Source: Richelia sp. SL_2_1
GTDB lineage: Bacteria; Cyanobacteriota; Cyanobacteriia; Cyanobacteriales; Nostocaceae
Assembly (NCBI GenBank): GCA_012033205.1
Contig: JAAUSO010000030.1
Coordinates: 1-50,065, forward strand
Reading direction: 5' to 3'
Length of the DNA stretch: 50,065 nt
Shown here in pieces: positions 28,420 through 37,918 of this stretch (position 1 is its first letter; every line of letters begins with the position of its first letter). The notes under the pieces are model-generated. The model searched no databases. It was not told the DNA's origin and saw only the letters and a program-made list of their open reading frames with translations. Both the position numbers and the translations under genes were made by a program.

Positions 28420-29316
28420 CTAAAATCGAATGACTTTCCCTGGAGTTATCCCAACTAATTTTTTAAAATGTCGATTTAAATGGCTTTGATTGGCAAAACC
28501 AACAATAAAAGCAACTTGAGCAATACTATACTTTCCGGTTAGTAATAATTCTTTAGCACGCTTAACGCGACTTTGAATAACATATTGATGGGGTGTAACT
28601 CCCATTGATAACTTAAATAAATGACAAAAATAATGTGGACTCATATGTAATAAACTTGCTAATTCATTCAAGCTTAAATCTTGATCTAAATTATTATTGA
28701 TGTATTCAATAATTTGATTTAATTGAGTTCTTGATAAACCATTTGTATATTCTTTAATGTTTAGTCTTCCCGTGGAATAATATTGTAATAAATGTACAAT
28801 CAAAGCATTTATCATTGTTTCCACATATAAACGACTTTTTGATGGATTGTTTTCTAAAACCTTTTTAATTGCAAGTCCAATTTGTAAAACTAAACAGTCT
28901 GGTGTGGCGAAATGTGGTATTAATTTAACTTGTTGTGGTTCTCCTGATTCATCAATAGCACGTGCAAAAACTGTTGGATCAATACCTAGGAGAATAAAAT
29001 CACCTTCAGCATCCCAAGCACACTTTTGACCGATATTTGCAGGGGTAATTACTATATCTCCACCAATTACTGAGTCCCTTTGAAAACGTCCATCAAGCTT
29101 TCTATCTGCGTGAATAATATAGTTGCCGTGAGTAAAAATAGCAATGCTGTGTCCCAGGGGACTAGAAACTTCAGGAGTCTCGTATGCTGGTACAGATAGA
29201 TATCTAAAGAACATCCCATCCCATCCAGTGTTTTGACTGGTGAGAATTGGTTGACAAGGAAAAAGTTGGTTTATCTCATCTTCTTTGGTCAGAACTAAAG
29301 GTTTATTTTCTGACAT
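28420..29316 (-). CDS. AraC family transcriptional regulator
   Basis: The 298-residue protein has an N-terminal sensing half of unknown ligand (about residues 1-190). Its C-terminal AraC DNA-binding domain has two helix-turn-helix units. The first contains LSLNELASLLHMSPHYFCHLFKLSMG; the second contains YSIAQVAFIVGFANQSHLNRHFKKLVGITP (about 265-293), the AraC signature. The N-terminal half is cupin-like, without a clear metal site. The divergent acyltransferase and monooxygenase genes start 175 bases away and are candidate targets. The stop codon is embedded in an AAATCTAAAAT repeat. Confidence 0.92.
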   Translation of the reverse strand: MSENKPLVLTKEDEINQLFPCQPILTSQNTGWDGMFFRYLSVPAYETPEVSSPLGHSIAIFTHGNYIIHADRKLDGRFQRDSVIGGDIVITPANIGQKCAWDAEGDFILLGIDPTVFARAIDESGEPQQVKLIPHFATPDCLVLQIGLAIKKVLENNPSKSRLYVETMINALIVHLLQYYSTGRLNIKEYTNGLSRTQLNQIIEYINNNLDQDLSLNELASLLHMSPHYFCHLFKLSMGVTPHQYVIQSRVKRAKELLLTGKYSIAQVAFIVGFANQSHLNRHFKKLVGITPGKVIRF

Positions 29317-29490
29317 AATTAAAACAGAATTCTACATTTTTAATGTATCAAAAATTTAGATAGGATATATCCGGTTTTACAACATTATTTGAACATTTTT
29401 GACAAAAGTTATTATACCTCCATAGCATGAGGTAAATTACAACACATTTTAGTTAAAATTTGAATAATTTAGTTGTAGTAAAAAATCTCA

Positions 29491-30543
29491 ATGTCTGCAA
29501 GCGACCAACATTCCCATAAAATTTATAATCCTCAATTCCAGCAAAAATCAGTTGGAGAATTTAACTTTGGTTGGTTTGACTGGTTTTGTCTGTGGTATCC
29601 TCCAGGCTGGCTAATTTTATTTAACCGTCACTGGCAACATTATCATGATGACCCGGATGGTTGGAACTGGTTGGAATATATTTTATTCTTAATTCCCTGT
29701 GGATTTTATTTAGCATTATTGATTCGCTGGTTGCGTTTAGGTTGTCGTGTTCCATGTACTCAACAGAGTGAATTTAATCCAAATTATCAAACGGCTTTTC
29801 GGGAAGAAATTTTACAACCAATTGTTAAATATTACTTTCATGGTGAATTACAACAAATTGAAAATATACCACAACATACTCCGATAATTGTAGCTATGAA
29901 TCATGCCGGAATGTGTTTTCCGTGGGATATTTTAGCTTTGGGATATTTATTAAGTAAACAGCAAGGATGGGTAGTATATCCTTTAGCTGGTATTGATTTA
30001 TTTGAAAATCCTTGGATGACTTGGTGGGTACCATCGGGATGGTCAAAAGTGTTAGGTGGTGTCAAAGCAAAGTATGATGATTTTGAAGCTGCAATTGAAC
30101 AACGAAAAATTATATTATATGCACCGGAAGGTTTAAGAGGACCTGGAAAAGGTTGGAAAAAAAGGTATCAATTAGAAAAGTTTGATATTAGTTTTATTCA
30201 GTTGAGTAAAAAATATCAAGTCCCTATTTTACCTGTTATTTGTATTGGTAGTGAAAATCTACATCCTTACACTTTAAATATTAGTTGGCTGCAAAAAACA
30301 TTTCATTTACCTTTCTTACCAATATCACCTTTAATTCCTTGGTTTGCTATTTTTCCGAGTATGGGTGTTTGGGCTGGTAAAACTAAATTACGTTATTTTA
30401 TTCAACCTTTAGCTGAAGTTAATAATGTTAATAATCGCGGAGAATTTTATCAAAAAGCACAAGAATTAAGACAGCAAATGCAAACTCAAATTAATCGACT
30501 GTTGAGTGAGAAGTCGGGTTTCTTGAATAAAGCCGACTTCTAA
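29491..30543 (+). CDS. Lysophospholipid acyltransferase-like protein
   Basis: The 350-residue protein has a hydrophobic N-terminal half with a likely membrane helix at about 61-80. The acyltransferase core follows, with NHAGMCFPWD at 137-146 and APEGLRGPGKGWKKRYQ from 211. The usual PlsC motif is H-x4-D. Here the nearest acidic residue is D146, seven residues beyond H138, so the motif is atypical. The EGLRGP segment matches the substrate-binding EGTRS-type block. The C-terminal residues SEKSGFLNKADF are encoded by part of an AGAAGTCGG repeat. It is divergent from the AraC gene and upstream of a flavin monooxygenase. The acyl acceptor is unknown. Confidence 0.6.
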   Translation: MSASDQHSHKIYNPQFQQKSVGEFNFGWFDWFCLWYPPGWLILFNRHWQHYHDDPDGWNWLEYILFLIPCGFYLALLIRWLRLGCRVPCTQQSEFNPNYQTAFREEILQPIVKYYFHGELQQIENIPQHTPIIVAMNHAGMCFPWDILALGYLLSKQQGWVVYPLAGIDLFENPWMTWWVPSGWSKVLGGVKAKYDDFEAAIEQRKIILYAPEGLRGPGKGWKKRYQLEKFDISFIQLSKKYQVPILPVICIGSENLHPYTLNISWLQKTFHLPFLPISPLIPWFAIFPSMGVWAGKTKLRYFIQPLAEVNNVNNRGEFYQKAQELRQQMQTQINRLLSEKSGFLNKADF

Positions 30544-30623
30544 TTGTTCGTGGGGTGAGAAGTCGGGTTTTTGAAGTTAAATATCTCGAAACACCGCAAA
30601 ATTATCGCAAAAACCCGACTTCT
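30509..30623. repeat. AGAAGTCGGGTTTTT inverted-repeat elements, copies 2a and 2b
   Basis: An imperfect unit, AGAAGTCGG (30509-30517) and CCGACTTCT (30533-30541), overlaps the last codons of the acyltransferase gene. A perfect 15-bp unit follows (30558-30572 with 30609-30623, 36-base loop). Together they could terminate that transcript. They belong to the family also seen after tamB and after the methyltransferase. Confidence 0.9.
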
Positions 30624-30766
30624 GAAATTTTACTGAGAAAAATATTAATAAAAAATAAAATATAGTGTAATATACGTAAAAATACTGTTATTTCACACAA
30701 AATTTGTGAATAGACAAAGCTTAATTTTGTCAAATAGATCGGTATTATACGTAGATTACCAAAATA

Positions 30767-32292
30767 ATGAGTATCAAAAAAGTTTGCGTAATTGGAGCAG
30801 GTGTCAGTGGTTTAGTTGCGGCTAAAACTTTTCTGGAAGAAGGTTTCGATGTTACGGTATTTGAGAAGCAAGCAGCACTTGGAGGGGTTTGGGAAAAGTC
30901 TAGGAGTTATCCGGAAGTAAGAACTCAAAATAGCCGGCATACATACTGCTTTACAGATTATCCCATGCCGGAAGATTATCCAGAATGGCCAAACGGCGAG
31001 CAAGTACGCAGATATTTGCAGTCTTATGCAGATAACTTCGGAGTTAGCGAAAGGATTTGTTTTCAGACAGAAGTTATTAATATTTTCAGAAAAGCAGGGA
31101 AAGAAGTAGTTTGGATAGTTAGCGTCAAAATTAATAATCAAAGAGAAGAAAAGTATGAATTTGATTTTGTTTTAGTATGCAATGGAGTGCTGAATATTCC
31201 GAAATACCAATACTTCCTGGTAAAGAAGAATTTATTGCAGCAGGAGGGAAAATCATGCATTCTAGTGAATGTAATGATGCTTCATTAATTAAAAATAAAC
31301 GAGTTGTTGTTGTCGGTTTTGGTAAATCAGCTTGTGATATAGCCACATTTGCAGCAAATACAGGAAAAGAATCTACTTTATTATTTCGTCGTGCTTTTTG
31401 GAAAATTCCCAAGTTTTTCTTTAATAAAATTCACTTTGAACATATTTTACTGACACGTTTTTCAGAAATATGGTTGCCTTATCGTAAACTAAAGGGAATT
31501 GAAAAATTACTTCATACTATAGGTACACCTTTAGTATGGGCTTTTTGGCGATTAAATGAATTCATTTTACGTAATCAGTTTCATCTTGATGCTTGTAAAA
31601 TGCTACCTGAAGAATTAATGAATTTAAGTCTTGGTTGTAATGCAAATCTAGCTGTAGATAATTTTTATGAATCGGTACATTCAGGAAAAATTAAAGCGAA
31701 AAAAGCAAGTATTACTCAATTTATTCCTGATGGTTTAGAGCTTGATAATGGTGAAAAAATCAAGGCTGATGTAGTAATTTTTGGTACGGGTTTTCGTCAA
31801 GACATACCTTTTTTAGAAGCAAAATATCGTCGTTTAATCAAGGATGAACAAGGTAGTTTTCACCTCTACCGTAATTTAATTAATCCTGATGTTCCTAATA
31901 TGGGTTTTATTGGTTATGGGGTAAGTTTCTTTTGTCAGCTTACATCTGAAGTGGGAGCTTGGTGGTTAGTAGAATATGCTAAAGGAAACTTAGTTTTACC
32001 AACACCATCCCAAATGCACGCGGAAATAGAAGAACACTTGAATTGGGATAAACTAAATTTACCTCCAGCTATCGCTCCTGGAACTTGTGTAACCCGTTTT
32101 AGTTTCCATTACTTGGAAGACTTAATTGAAGATATGGGTTTTAATATTTTTGGTAAAAATGCTAAACCAATTCAAGGAATGATGGAGAGAATTAATCCAT
32201 CTGCATATCAACAAATTCGACAGCAATTACGTGGTAAAAAATCTTTATCTGTCAAAGAAAATCCTGTGAAAGAGGTTGTACAAATTAGTTAA
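30767..32292 (+). pseudogene. Flavin-containing monooxygenase, frameshifted
   Basis: The first frame encodes an FAD-binding Rossmann motif (VIGAGVSGLVAAKTFLEEG, about residues 8-26), GGVWEKSRSYPEV and the segment to NIPK. The second frame continues IPILPGKEEFIAAGG, then HSSECND and the NADPH motif VVVVGFGKSACDIA, and later IFGTGFRQDIPFLE. The joined product would be about 508 residues, the normal length for a flavin-containing or Baeyer-Villiger-type monooxygenase. The shift is explained by one missing A at 31202-31204 (AAATACC in place of AAAATACC). The FMO fingerprint H-x3-Y is present as HSSEC, with C in place of Y. Substrate is unknown. It may be a true pseudogene or a homopolymer sequence error. 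Confidence 0.8.
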
Positions 32293-32312
32293 AAACATCA
32301 TAAACATCACAT

Positions 32313-32996
32313 TCAAGAAACACCAAAACGATAACCTTTACCATAAACGCTATGAATTAATTGCGTTTCATGATTAACTTCAATTTTTCTTCGTAATAGA
32401 CGAACTAATGCAGCAATTACATTACTGCTGGGTTGTTCGTCTTCTTGCCATAAATGTTGTAATATTTGGTTATGAGTTAGCAGTTGACCAGTGTTTTCCA
32501 TCAAATATTGTAATAATTGACTTTCTTTTTCTGATAACTCAATTATTCTTCCTTGACGATAAGCTATTTGATTTTGAGAATCTAATTCTAAATCTTCTAC
32601 AACAATTCTTTTATTTGTATTCGCATACTCTTCCACACCCGCACGTCGTAATAAAGCCCGCACTCTTGCCAGTAATTCCCGCAGTTCAAAAGGCTTTATT
32701 AGGTAATCATCAGCACCTGCATCCAAACCTTTTACTCGGTCGTCCAAAGTGTCTTTTGCTGTGAGAAATAATACAGGTGTAGTGACTCCTTGCTGTCGTA
32801 ACTGCTGACAAATTTCTAAACCCGTTTTTCCCGGCAGCATCCAGTCTAAAATCAGTAAATCGTAATTGCCTTTTTGTACAAGTTCGCTACCTGTTGTACC
32901 ATCAAAAGCTGCATCAACGCTGTAACCTTCGCGGGTTAATAACCGACTTAACGGGTTTGTGAGTTCGGCTTCGTCGTCAACTATCAATATTCGCAT
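32313..32996 (-). CDS. OmpR/PhoB-family response regulator (RppA-like)
   Basis: The 227-residue protein has a receiver domain with acidic pocket D7-D8, phospho-acceptor D51 (ILDWMLPGKTG) and K in IKPF. A C-terminal winged-helix DNA-binding domain follows, with GQLLTHNQILQHLW and VIAALVRLLRRKIE to GKGYRFGVS. The closest remembered relatives are the cyanobacterial RppA regulators. No histidine kinase is adjacent. It converges on the monooxygenase gene, leaving 20 bases between stop codons. It is divergent from hisG across a region that contains a MITE-like element. Confidence 0.92.
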   Translation of the reverse strand: MRILIVDDEAELTNPLSRLLTREGYSVDAAFDGTTGSELVQKGNYDLLILDWMLPGKTGLEICQQLRQQGVTTPVLFLTAKDTLDDRVKGLDAGADDYLIKPFELRELLARVRALLRRAGVEEYANTNKRIVVEDLELDSQNQIAYRQGRIIELSEKESQLLQYLMENTGQLLTHNQILQHLWQEDEQPSSNVIAALVRLLRRKIEVNHETQLIHSVYGKGYRFGVS

Positions 32997-33170
32997 CTTT
33001 TTAATTTTAGATTTTAGATGATATCAATTTTGGATTTTAAATTTTGCGGAAAGTTTGGGGTGTAGATTCTCTTCCCCCAAAACTTTCCAAGACAGATTTT
33101 GGATTAATATATCTATCTCTCACTTAATAATGGTAATTTAAGAAGAGAAGGAAAAGAGGAAGATAATTTT

Positions 33171-33308
33171 GGCGTTGCTGAATCCGGGTATGAATCTAGA
33201 TTTGACAGACGTAGCACTGCTACGTCTCTACAGGGATTTCGGTTATTCATTAAATCAAATATGACCTTGCGGTCACGCTCCGCTAACATACTTCTTTTCA
33301 GCAACGCC
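33171..33308. mobile_element. MITE-like element with terminal inverted repeats, copy 1
   Basis: A 138-bp element has the ends GGCGTTGCTGAA (33171-33182) and TTCAGCAACGCC (33297-33308), a perfect 12-bp inverted repeat. It carries the palindrome AGACGTAGCA-C-TGCTACGTCT at 33207-33227 and no gene. A second copy with the same ends lies at 44173-44285. This looks like a non-autonomous miniature element; no matching transposase is in the window. Confidence 0.8.
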
Positions 33309-33310
33309 AT

Positions 33311-33345
33311 AACTCTTAACTCCTAACTCCTAACTCCTAACTCTT
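33311..33345 (+). repeat. AACTCCT heptamer array in the hisG leader
   Basis: Five tandem units (AACTCTT, AACTCCT three times, AACTCTT) end 12 bases before the hisG ATG and follow the MITE-like element directly. No Shine-Dalgarno sequence is visible; the plus-strand units instead resemble the anti-Shine-Dalgarno sequence. Confidence 0.85.
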
Positions 33346-33357
33346 CAATCCAAAATT

Positions 33358-34002
33358 ATGTTAACCGTTGCACTCCCGAAAGGTGGACTTCTCAAAGACA
33401 GCATCCGCCTACTAAAATCTGTAGGTTTGGATTTTAGTGCTTTTTTGGCTGAAGAAAATCGTCAATTACAAATTTTAGATGCTAGCGGAAAAGCTAGAGG
33501 ATTAAAAGTCAGAGCGCAGGATGTACCTGTATATGTAGAATACGGACAAGCTCAATTGGGTATTGTGGGTGAAGATGTGCTACGAGAGAAAAAGCCGCAA
33601 GTTGCACGTTTAGTTGATTTAGGGTTTGGTTATTGTCGGATGTCAGTGGCGGTAAAAGCTACGAGTCCTTACAAATCACCTTTGGATTTACCCGCAGACT
33701 GTCGAGTTGCATCTAAGTATGTAAATTGCGCTCGTGATTATTTTCAAAGTTTAGATTTTTCTGTAGAAATTATACCTTTATATGGCTCCGTCGAATTAGG
33801 ACCAATTACGGGAATGTCGGAAGCAATTGTTGATATAGTTTCCACTGGCAAAACTTTAAAAGAAAATGGTTTGGTGGAAATCGCAACTTTGTATGAAAGT
33901 ACTGCGATGTTAATTGCTCATCCTTTAAGCTATCGTTTGAATGCGGATGGAATTAATGATTGGATTGGTAACTTACGAGAAGCGGTTTTGAGTAACATTT
34001 GA
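33358..34002 (+). CDS. hisG: ATP phosphoribosyltransferase, short form
   Basis: HisG joins ATP and PRPP in the first step of histidine synthesis. The 214-residue length marks the short HisG_S form, which needs the regulatory partner HisZ encoded elsewhere. Visible features are the N-terminal [18 protein letters not shown] and the PRPP-binding region [24 protein letters not shown] (about 152-175). The start ATG follows a heptamer array, with no obvious ribosome site. It is not in a histidine operon here. It lies between divergent regulators and a PD-(D/E)XK gene. Confidence 0.95.
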   Translation: MLTVALPKGGLLKDSIRLLKSVGLDFSAFLAEENRQLQILDASGKARGLKVRAQDVPVYVEYGQAQLGIVGEDVLREKKPQVARLVDLGFGYCRMSVAVKATSPYKSPLDLPADCRVASKYVNCARDYFQSLDFSVEIIPLYGSVELGPITGMSEAIVDIVSTGKTLKENGLVEIATLYESTAMLIAHPLSYRLNADGINDWIGNLREAVLSNI

Positions 34003-34137
34003 CAGAAAGTTGAAAGACGACAAAGGATTTAAGTTGTTGGTTTAAATTTCTTATTTTTTATTGTGGATAATCAACCAATTTTTGAGGTTATATAAACGCT
34101 CCACCAACCTAAAAATAGACATGGTTAACTAAAAATT

Positions 34138-34815
34138 ATGCCTAAAATTATTCAACCTCAAGATATCACTCTTGCCGATTTAAAGGAAAGATTTAGCTTA
34201 CAAAAGTCTACCGATGAAAGTTTTTTTGATGAATGTTTGGAATATTTACCAGAACTGACGGATTTAGAAAAGCAATACTTAGAGCGTGTGAAAACGAACT
34301 ATATCAGTTTAGTTGAAAATTCTCCGCTTTTAGAAGAAGCCGTAAAATTAGTGATTTTATCTCCATTACTGGATTTAGCAGGATTTTATCGTTCACCCTT
34401 TCAGATTGCAACGGAAGAACCAATAGAAATTAGTGAGGAAATCGCTATTACAGATGGTGAAGAAAATAATGGAATTCAAAAAGAAATAATTAAAGGAAGA
34501 ATTGATGTATTAGTATTGTATAAACAATTTTGGCTGTTGGTAATTGAATCAAAAATAACAAATTTTTCCTTACAAAAAGCAATTCCTCAAGCTTTGACAT
34601 ATATGCTTTCTAGTCCTAATTTAATTCAAAATCCACAAAAAAATATTTATGGATTTGTCACGAATGGTGAGGACTTTCAATTTCTAAAATTAGTGATTAT
34701 TGACAATAAACCAGTTTATGCTTTGTCAGAGAGATTAACTTTATATAAACGAGAAAATGAATTATATAATGTTTTGATTTTATTGAAAAAATTAGGTCAA
34801 ATGATTATACTCTAA
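34138..34815 (+). CDS. PD-(D/E)XK nuclease-like protein
   Basis: The 225-residue protein carries GRIDVLVLYKQFWLLVIESK at about 121-141, which fits the D-x(n)-E-x-K core of the PD-(D/E)XK superfamily. Similar cyanobacterial proteins are annotated as type I restriction R-subunit-like, but no HsdM or HsdS genes are near and there is no helicase domain. It is probably a stand-alone nuclease-fold protein of unknown role. It reads in the same direction as recJ, 179 bases upstream of it. Confidence 0.65.
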   Translation: MPKIIQPQDITLADLKERFSLQKSTDESFFDECLEYLPELTDLEKQYLERVKTNYISLVENSPLLEEAVKLVILSPLLDLAGFYRSPFQIATEEPIEISEEIAITDGEENNGIQKEIIKGRIDVLVLYKQFWLLVIESKITNFSLQKAIPQALTYMLSSPNLIQNPQKNIYGFVTNGEDFQFLKLVIIDNKPVYALSERLTLYKRENELYNVLILLKKLGQMIIL

Positions 34816-34994
34816 ACGGTTAAAATATAGACTTTTTTAAATTATTGAAAATTGAGAGTCAGCAAGCCCTGACAGATTTTCTTTTTTATCTCTAAATAAA
34901 GTGGAAAGAAAACTATTTAACCTTAAATCTTTTGATGTTTAAGGTATGCTACAGATCGCAATTAGTTTCGCTTAATTCTTAACTGTTTTTGATT

Positions 34995-37067
34995 ATGCCA
35001 GACGAATTTAAACCAAAATCTCCTCGTAGTCAACGTTTACCTAAGCAACGCTGGCAAATTTATCCGCAAAATCCACAATTAGCGCAAAAACTGGCAATGG
35101 TGACGAATATGTCACCTTTAATTAACCAATTGTTGATCAATCGCGGTTTTGATTCACCCGAAACTGCACAAATATTTTTACATCCAGAATCATTAAATTT
35201 ACCCGAACCCTTAGATGAGTTTCCAGATTTAGCAATTAGTGTAGAATTACTGCAAAGTGCGATCGCATCTCAAGAAAAAATTGCCATTTGCGGTGATTAT
35301 GATGCTGATGGCATGACTAGCACCGCTTTATTATTACGGAGTCTGCGGACTTTTGGTGCTGATGTGGATTATGCTATCCCCAGTCGGATGCACGAAGGTT
35401 ATGGTATCAATAAACGGATTATTGAAGATTTTCACGATGAAGGCGTAAAGATAATTTTAACGGTAGATAATGGAATTTCCGCATTTGAACCCATTGCTAG
35501 AGCCAAAGAATTAGGATTAAAAACAATTATTACAGATCATCACGATATTCCTCAGCAATTACCCCCAGCCGACGCGATTTTAAATCCTAAATTGCTACCT
35601 TCTACTTCTGTGTATCGTGGTGTTGCTGGTGTCGGTGTAGCTTATATTTTAGCGATGTCTTTAGCGCAACAGTTAGGTAGAACTCAAGAAATATCAGATA
35701 CCATGTTAGAACTGTTTGCTTTAGGAACAATTGCAGATTTAGCTCCCTTAGTAGGAGTTAACCGTACTTGGGTAAAACGTGGTTTACGATTGTTACCCAA
35801 ATCTAAATTAGCTGGTATACAAGCGTTGATTCAAATGGCTGGTGTACAAGCCTTGGGGAGTAAGGGTTCGGGGGAGCAAATAGTTAATAATCCAAAATCC
35901 CTTAAGCCTGATGATATCGGTTTTCGTTTGGGACCACGAATTAATGCTATAGGTAGAATCGGCAATCCACAAATTGTGATAGAATTACTCACCACTGACG
36001 ATATGGGAATAGCACTTGAACGTGCAATGCAGTGCGAAGCTACTAACACAAGTCGTCAAGAGATGTGCGAGCAAATTGGAAAACAAGCTATTGAAATTGT
36101 CGAAACCGAACATATCACTGATTTACAAGATGATCGAGTATTAGTTATTGTTCAACCAAACTGGCATCATGGAGTTATTGGTATTGTCGCTTCACGGTTA
36201 GTGGAACGTTATGGAGTTCCAGTGTTTATTGGTACTAATGAAGATGATAAACATATTCGCGGTTCTGCACGAGGAATTCCCGAATTTAACGTGTTTGAAG
36301 CCTTGCAATCTTGTGATGATTTATTAGGTAAATACGGAGGACATAAAGCAGCAGGAGGCTTTTCTTTACCAGTAGAAAATTTAGAATTAGTGCGTCAGCG
36401 TTTGAGTGAATTTGCAAATCAATGTCTAGAATTGCAGCACCTCAAACCTTTACTTAAAATTGATACCTTAGCCAATCTCGATCAAGTTAATAGAGAACTT
36501 TATCAACAAATCAACGCTTTAGAACCCTGTGGAATCGATAACCCCAATCCAGTATTTTGCACTCAAGAAGTTAGAGTAATTGAACAGCAAATTGTTGGTA
36601 AAGGGCATATTAAGTTTACAGTTGCTCAAATTATCGACGGACAACAATATAAAATTAAGGGTATTGCTTGGCGATGGCGCGATTATTTTCCTTTACCACC
36701 GCTAGTTGATATTGCTTATAAACTTAAAGAAAACAACTTTAACGGTAATATTAATATTGAGTTAGAACTATTAGGTGTTAGACTGCCAAGCAATTCTCAA
36801 TTATCTTTTAGTTATCAAAATAAACCCGTTAGAACTACATTTGAATACAATGGTCGCGAGTATATTTGTGGTATATATAAAAATGGTGATTCAGCAGAAT
36901 TAAGAATTAAAAGTCCTGAAGAAAAAGTTTTAGCAATTAAATCAGGAGAGGATATTGGTTTATTAGGAATCAATCGCGAACAAGCCGAAAAAATTGATGT
37001 TTTTCAACCTCCTTATTACGATATTATTCAAGCTGCTCTAAAAGCTTTAGAATCAATTAGGAATTAA
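34995..37067 (+). CDS. recJ: Single-stranded-DNA-specific exonuclease RecJ
   Basis: I chose the ATG at 34995; a TTG two codons upstream is the longer alternative. The 690-residue protein removes nucleotides 5' to 3' from single-stranded DNA in recombination and mismatch or base-excision repair. The DHH-family motifs are D101YDADG, VDNG (about 157-160) and D181HH. The DHHA1 motif GGHKAAGG is at 448-455. An OB-fold region (about 490-600) follows and there is a further C-terminal extension of about 90 residues. All catalytic residues visible to me are present. The methyltransferase gene starts 19 bases after its stop. Confidence 0.95.
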   Translation: MPDEFKPKSPRSQRLPKQRWQIYPQNPQLAQKLAMVTNMSPLINQLLINRGFDSPETAQIFLHPESLNLPEPLDEFPDLAISVELLQSAIASQEKIAICGDYDADGMTSTALLLRSLRTFGADVDYAIPSRMHEGYGINKRIIEDFHDEGVKIILTVDNGISAFEPIARAKELGLKTIITDHHDIPQQLPPADAILNPKLLPSTSVYRGVAGVGVAYILAMSLAQQLGRTQEISDTMLELFALGTIADLAPLVGVNRTWVKRGLRLLPKSKLAGIQALIQMAGVQALGSKGSGEQIVNNPKSLKPDDIGFRLGPRINAIGRIGNPQIVIELLTTDDMGIALERAMQCEATNTSRQEMCEQIGKQAIEIVETEHITDLQDDRVLVIVQPNWHHGVIGIVASRLVERYGVPVFIGTNEDDKHIRGSARGIPEFNVFEALQSCDDLLGKYGGHKAAGGFSLPVENLELVRQRLSEFANQCLELQHLKPLLKIDTLANLDQVNRELYQQINALEPCGIDNPNPVFCTQEVRVIEQQIVGKGHIKFTVAQIIDGQQYKIKGIAWRWRDYFPLPPLVDIAYKLKENNFNGNINIELELLGVRLPSNSQLSFSYQNKPVRTTFEYNGREYICGIYKNGDSAELRIKSPEEKVLAIKSGEDIGLLGINREQAEKIDVFQPPYYDIIQAALKALESIRN

Positions 37068-37086
37068 TAATTAGCGGTAATAATTC

Positions 37087-37788
37087 ATGACTAAGCAAAC
37101 TATTGATTTTGATCAGAATCCGCCAGTTGCAGGTAGCGAATACGACAACATGGCACCTTTGGTTTTACCTGGTTATGAGGCGATGCATCAAATGACTTTG
37201 GCTTGTTTGCAGGCTAATTTACCTGCGGATGCTAATATATTAGTTGTCGGTGCTGGTACGGGAATGGAATTAGTTAAGTTTGGAAAGGGTAATTCTAAAT
37301 GGCAAATTTTAGGTGTTGATCCTTCCGAAAAGATGCTTACTATTGCTCAAGAGAAGATACAGCAGCATAATTTATCCGAGCAAGTTAAATTATTTCAAGG
37401 ATATACCGACGATTTAGCCGACACTTCAATTTACGATGCCGCAACAAGTATTTTAGTTATGCATTTTATTCCTGATGATGGTGGAAAATTAGCATTTTTA
37501 CAAAGTATTGCTCAGCGAATGAAATCATCTAGTGCTTTTATATTAGTTGATGTATTCGGTGAAAAAGGAACAGATGATTTTCAACAAATCATTTCTATAA
37601 TAAAAGAGTTTTGGCAAGAAAGAGGAATACCAGAAGCGAAACAAATAGAACTTTTAGAAACAATGGAGCAAGGTGTTTATCCAATTTCAGAAACCAGAGT
37701 TTTAGAATTATTACAGCAAGCTGGTTTTAGTAAAGTGATTCGGTTTTATACAGGTTTATGGGTTGGTGGTTGGATGGCTTTGAAGTAG
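37087..37788 (+). CDS. Class I SAM-dependent methyltransferase
   Basis: The 233-residue protein has the SAM-binding glycine motif ILVVGAGTGMELVKFG (about residues 51-66). The acidic motif II is GVDPSEKML (about 78-86), and TSILVMHFIPDD (about 117-128) marks the active-site strand. No target-specific domain is visible, so the substrate is unknown. It lies 19 bases after recJ and is probably co-transcribed with it. An AGAAGTCGGGTTTTT repeat that could terminate transcription follows. Confidence 0.85.
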   Translation: MTKQTIDFDQNPPVAGSEYDNMAPLVLPGYEAMHQMTLACLQANLPADANILVVGAGTGMELVKFGKGNSKWQILGVDPSEKMLTIAQEKIQQHNLSEQVKLFQGYTDDLADTSIYDAATSILVMHFIPDDGGKLAFLQSIAQRMKSSSAFILVDVFGEKGTDDFQQIISIIKEFWQERGIPEAKQIELLETMEQGVYPISETRVLELLQQAGFSKVIRFYTGLWVGGWMALK

Positions 37789-37812
37789 TTATGATACGTT
37801 GCTAGAATCTCT

Positions 37813-37874
37813 AGAAGTCGGGTTTTTCTGAGAATTTATCTATGATTACAGATATTTAAAAAAACCCGACTTCT
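37813..37874. repeat. AGAAGTCGGGTTTTT inverted-repeat element, copy 3
   Basis: A perfect 15-bp inverted repeat (37813-37827 with 37860-37874) encloses 32 bases. It lies between the convergent methyltransferase and cydB genes, where it could stop transcription from both sides. Confidence 0.9.
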
Positions 37875-37918
37875 TTCTTGTCAAAGAATTAGCGCTAAAG
37901 CGCAACTACCAACGGTTT

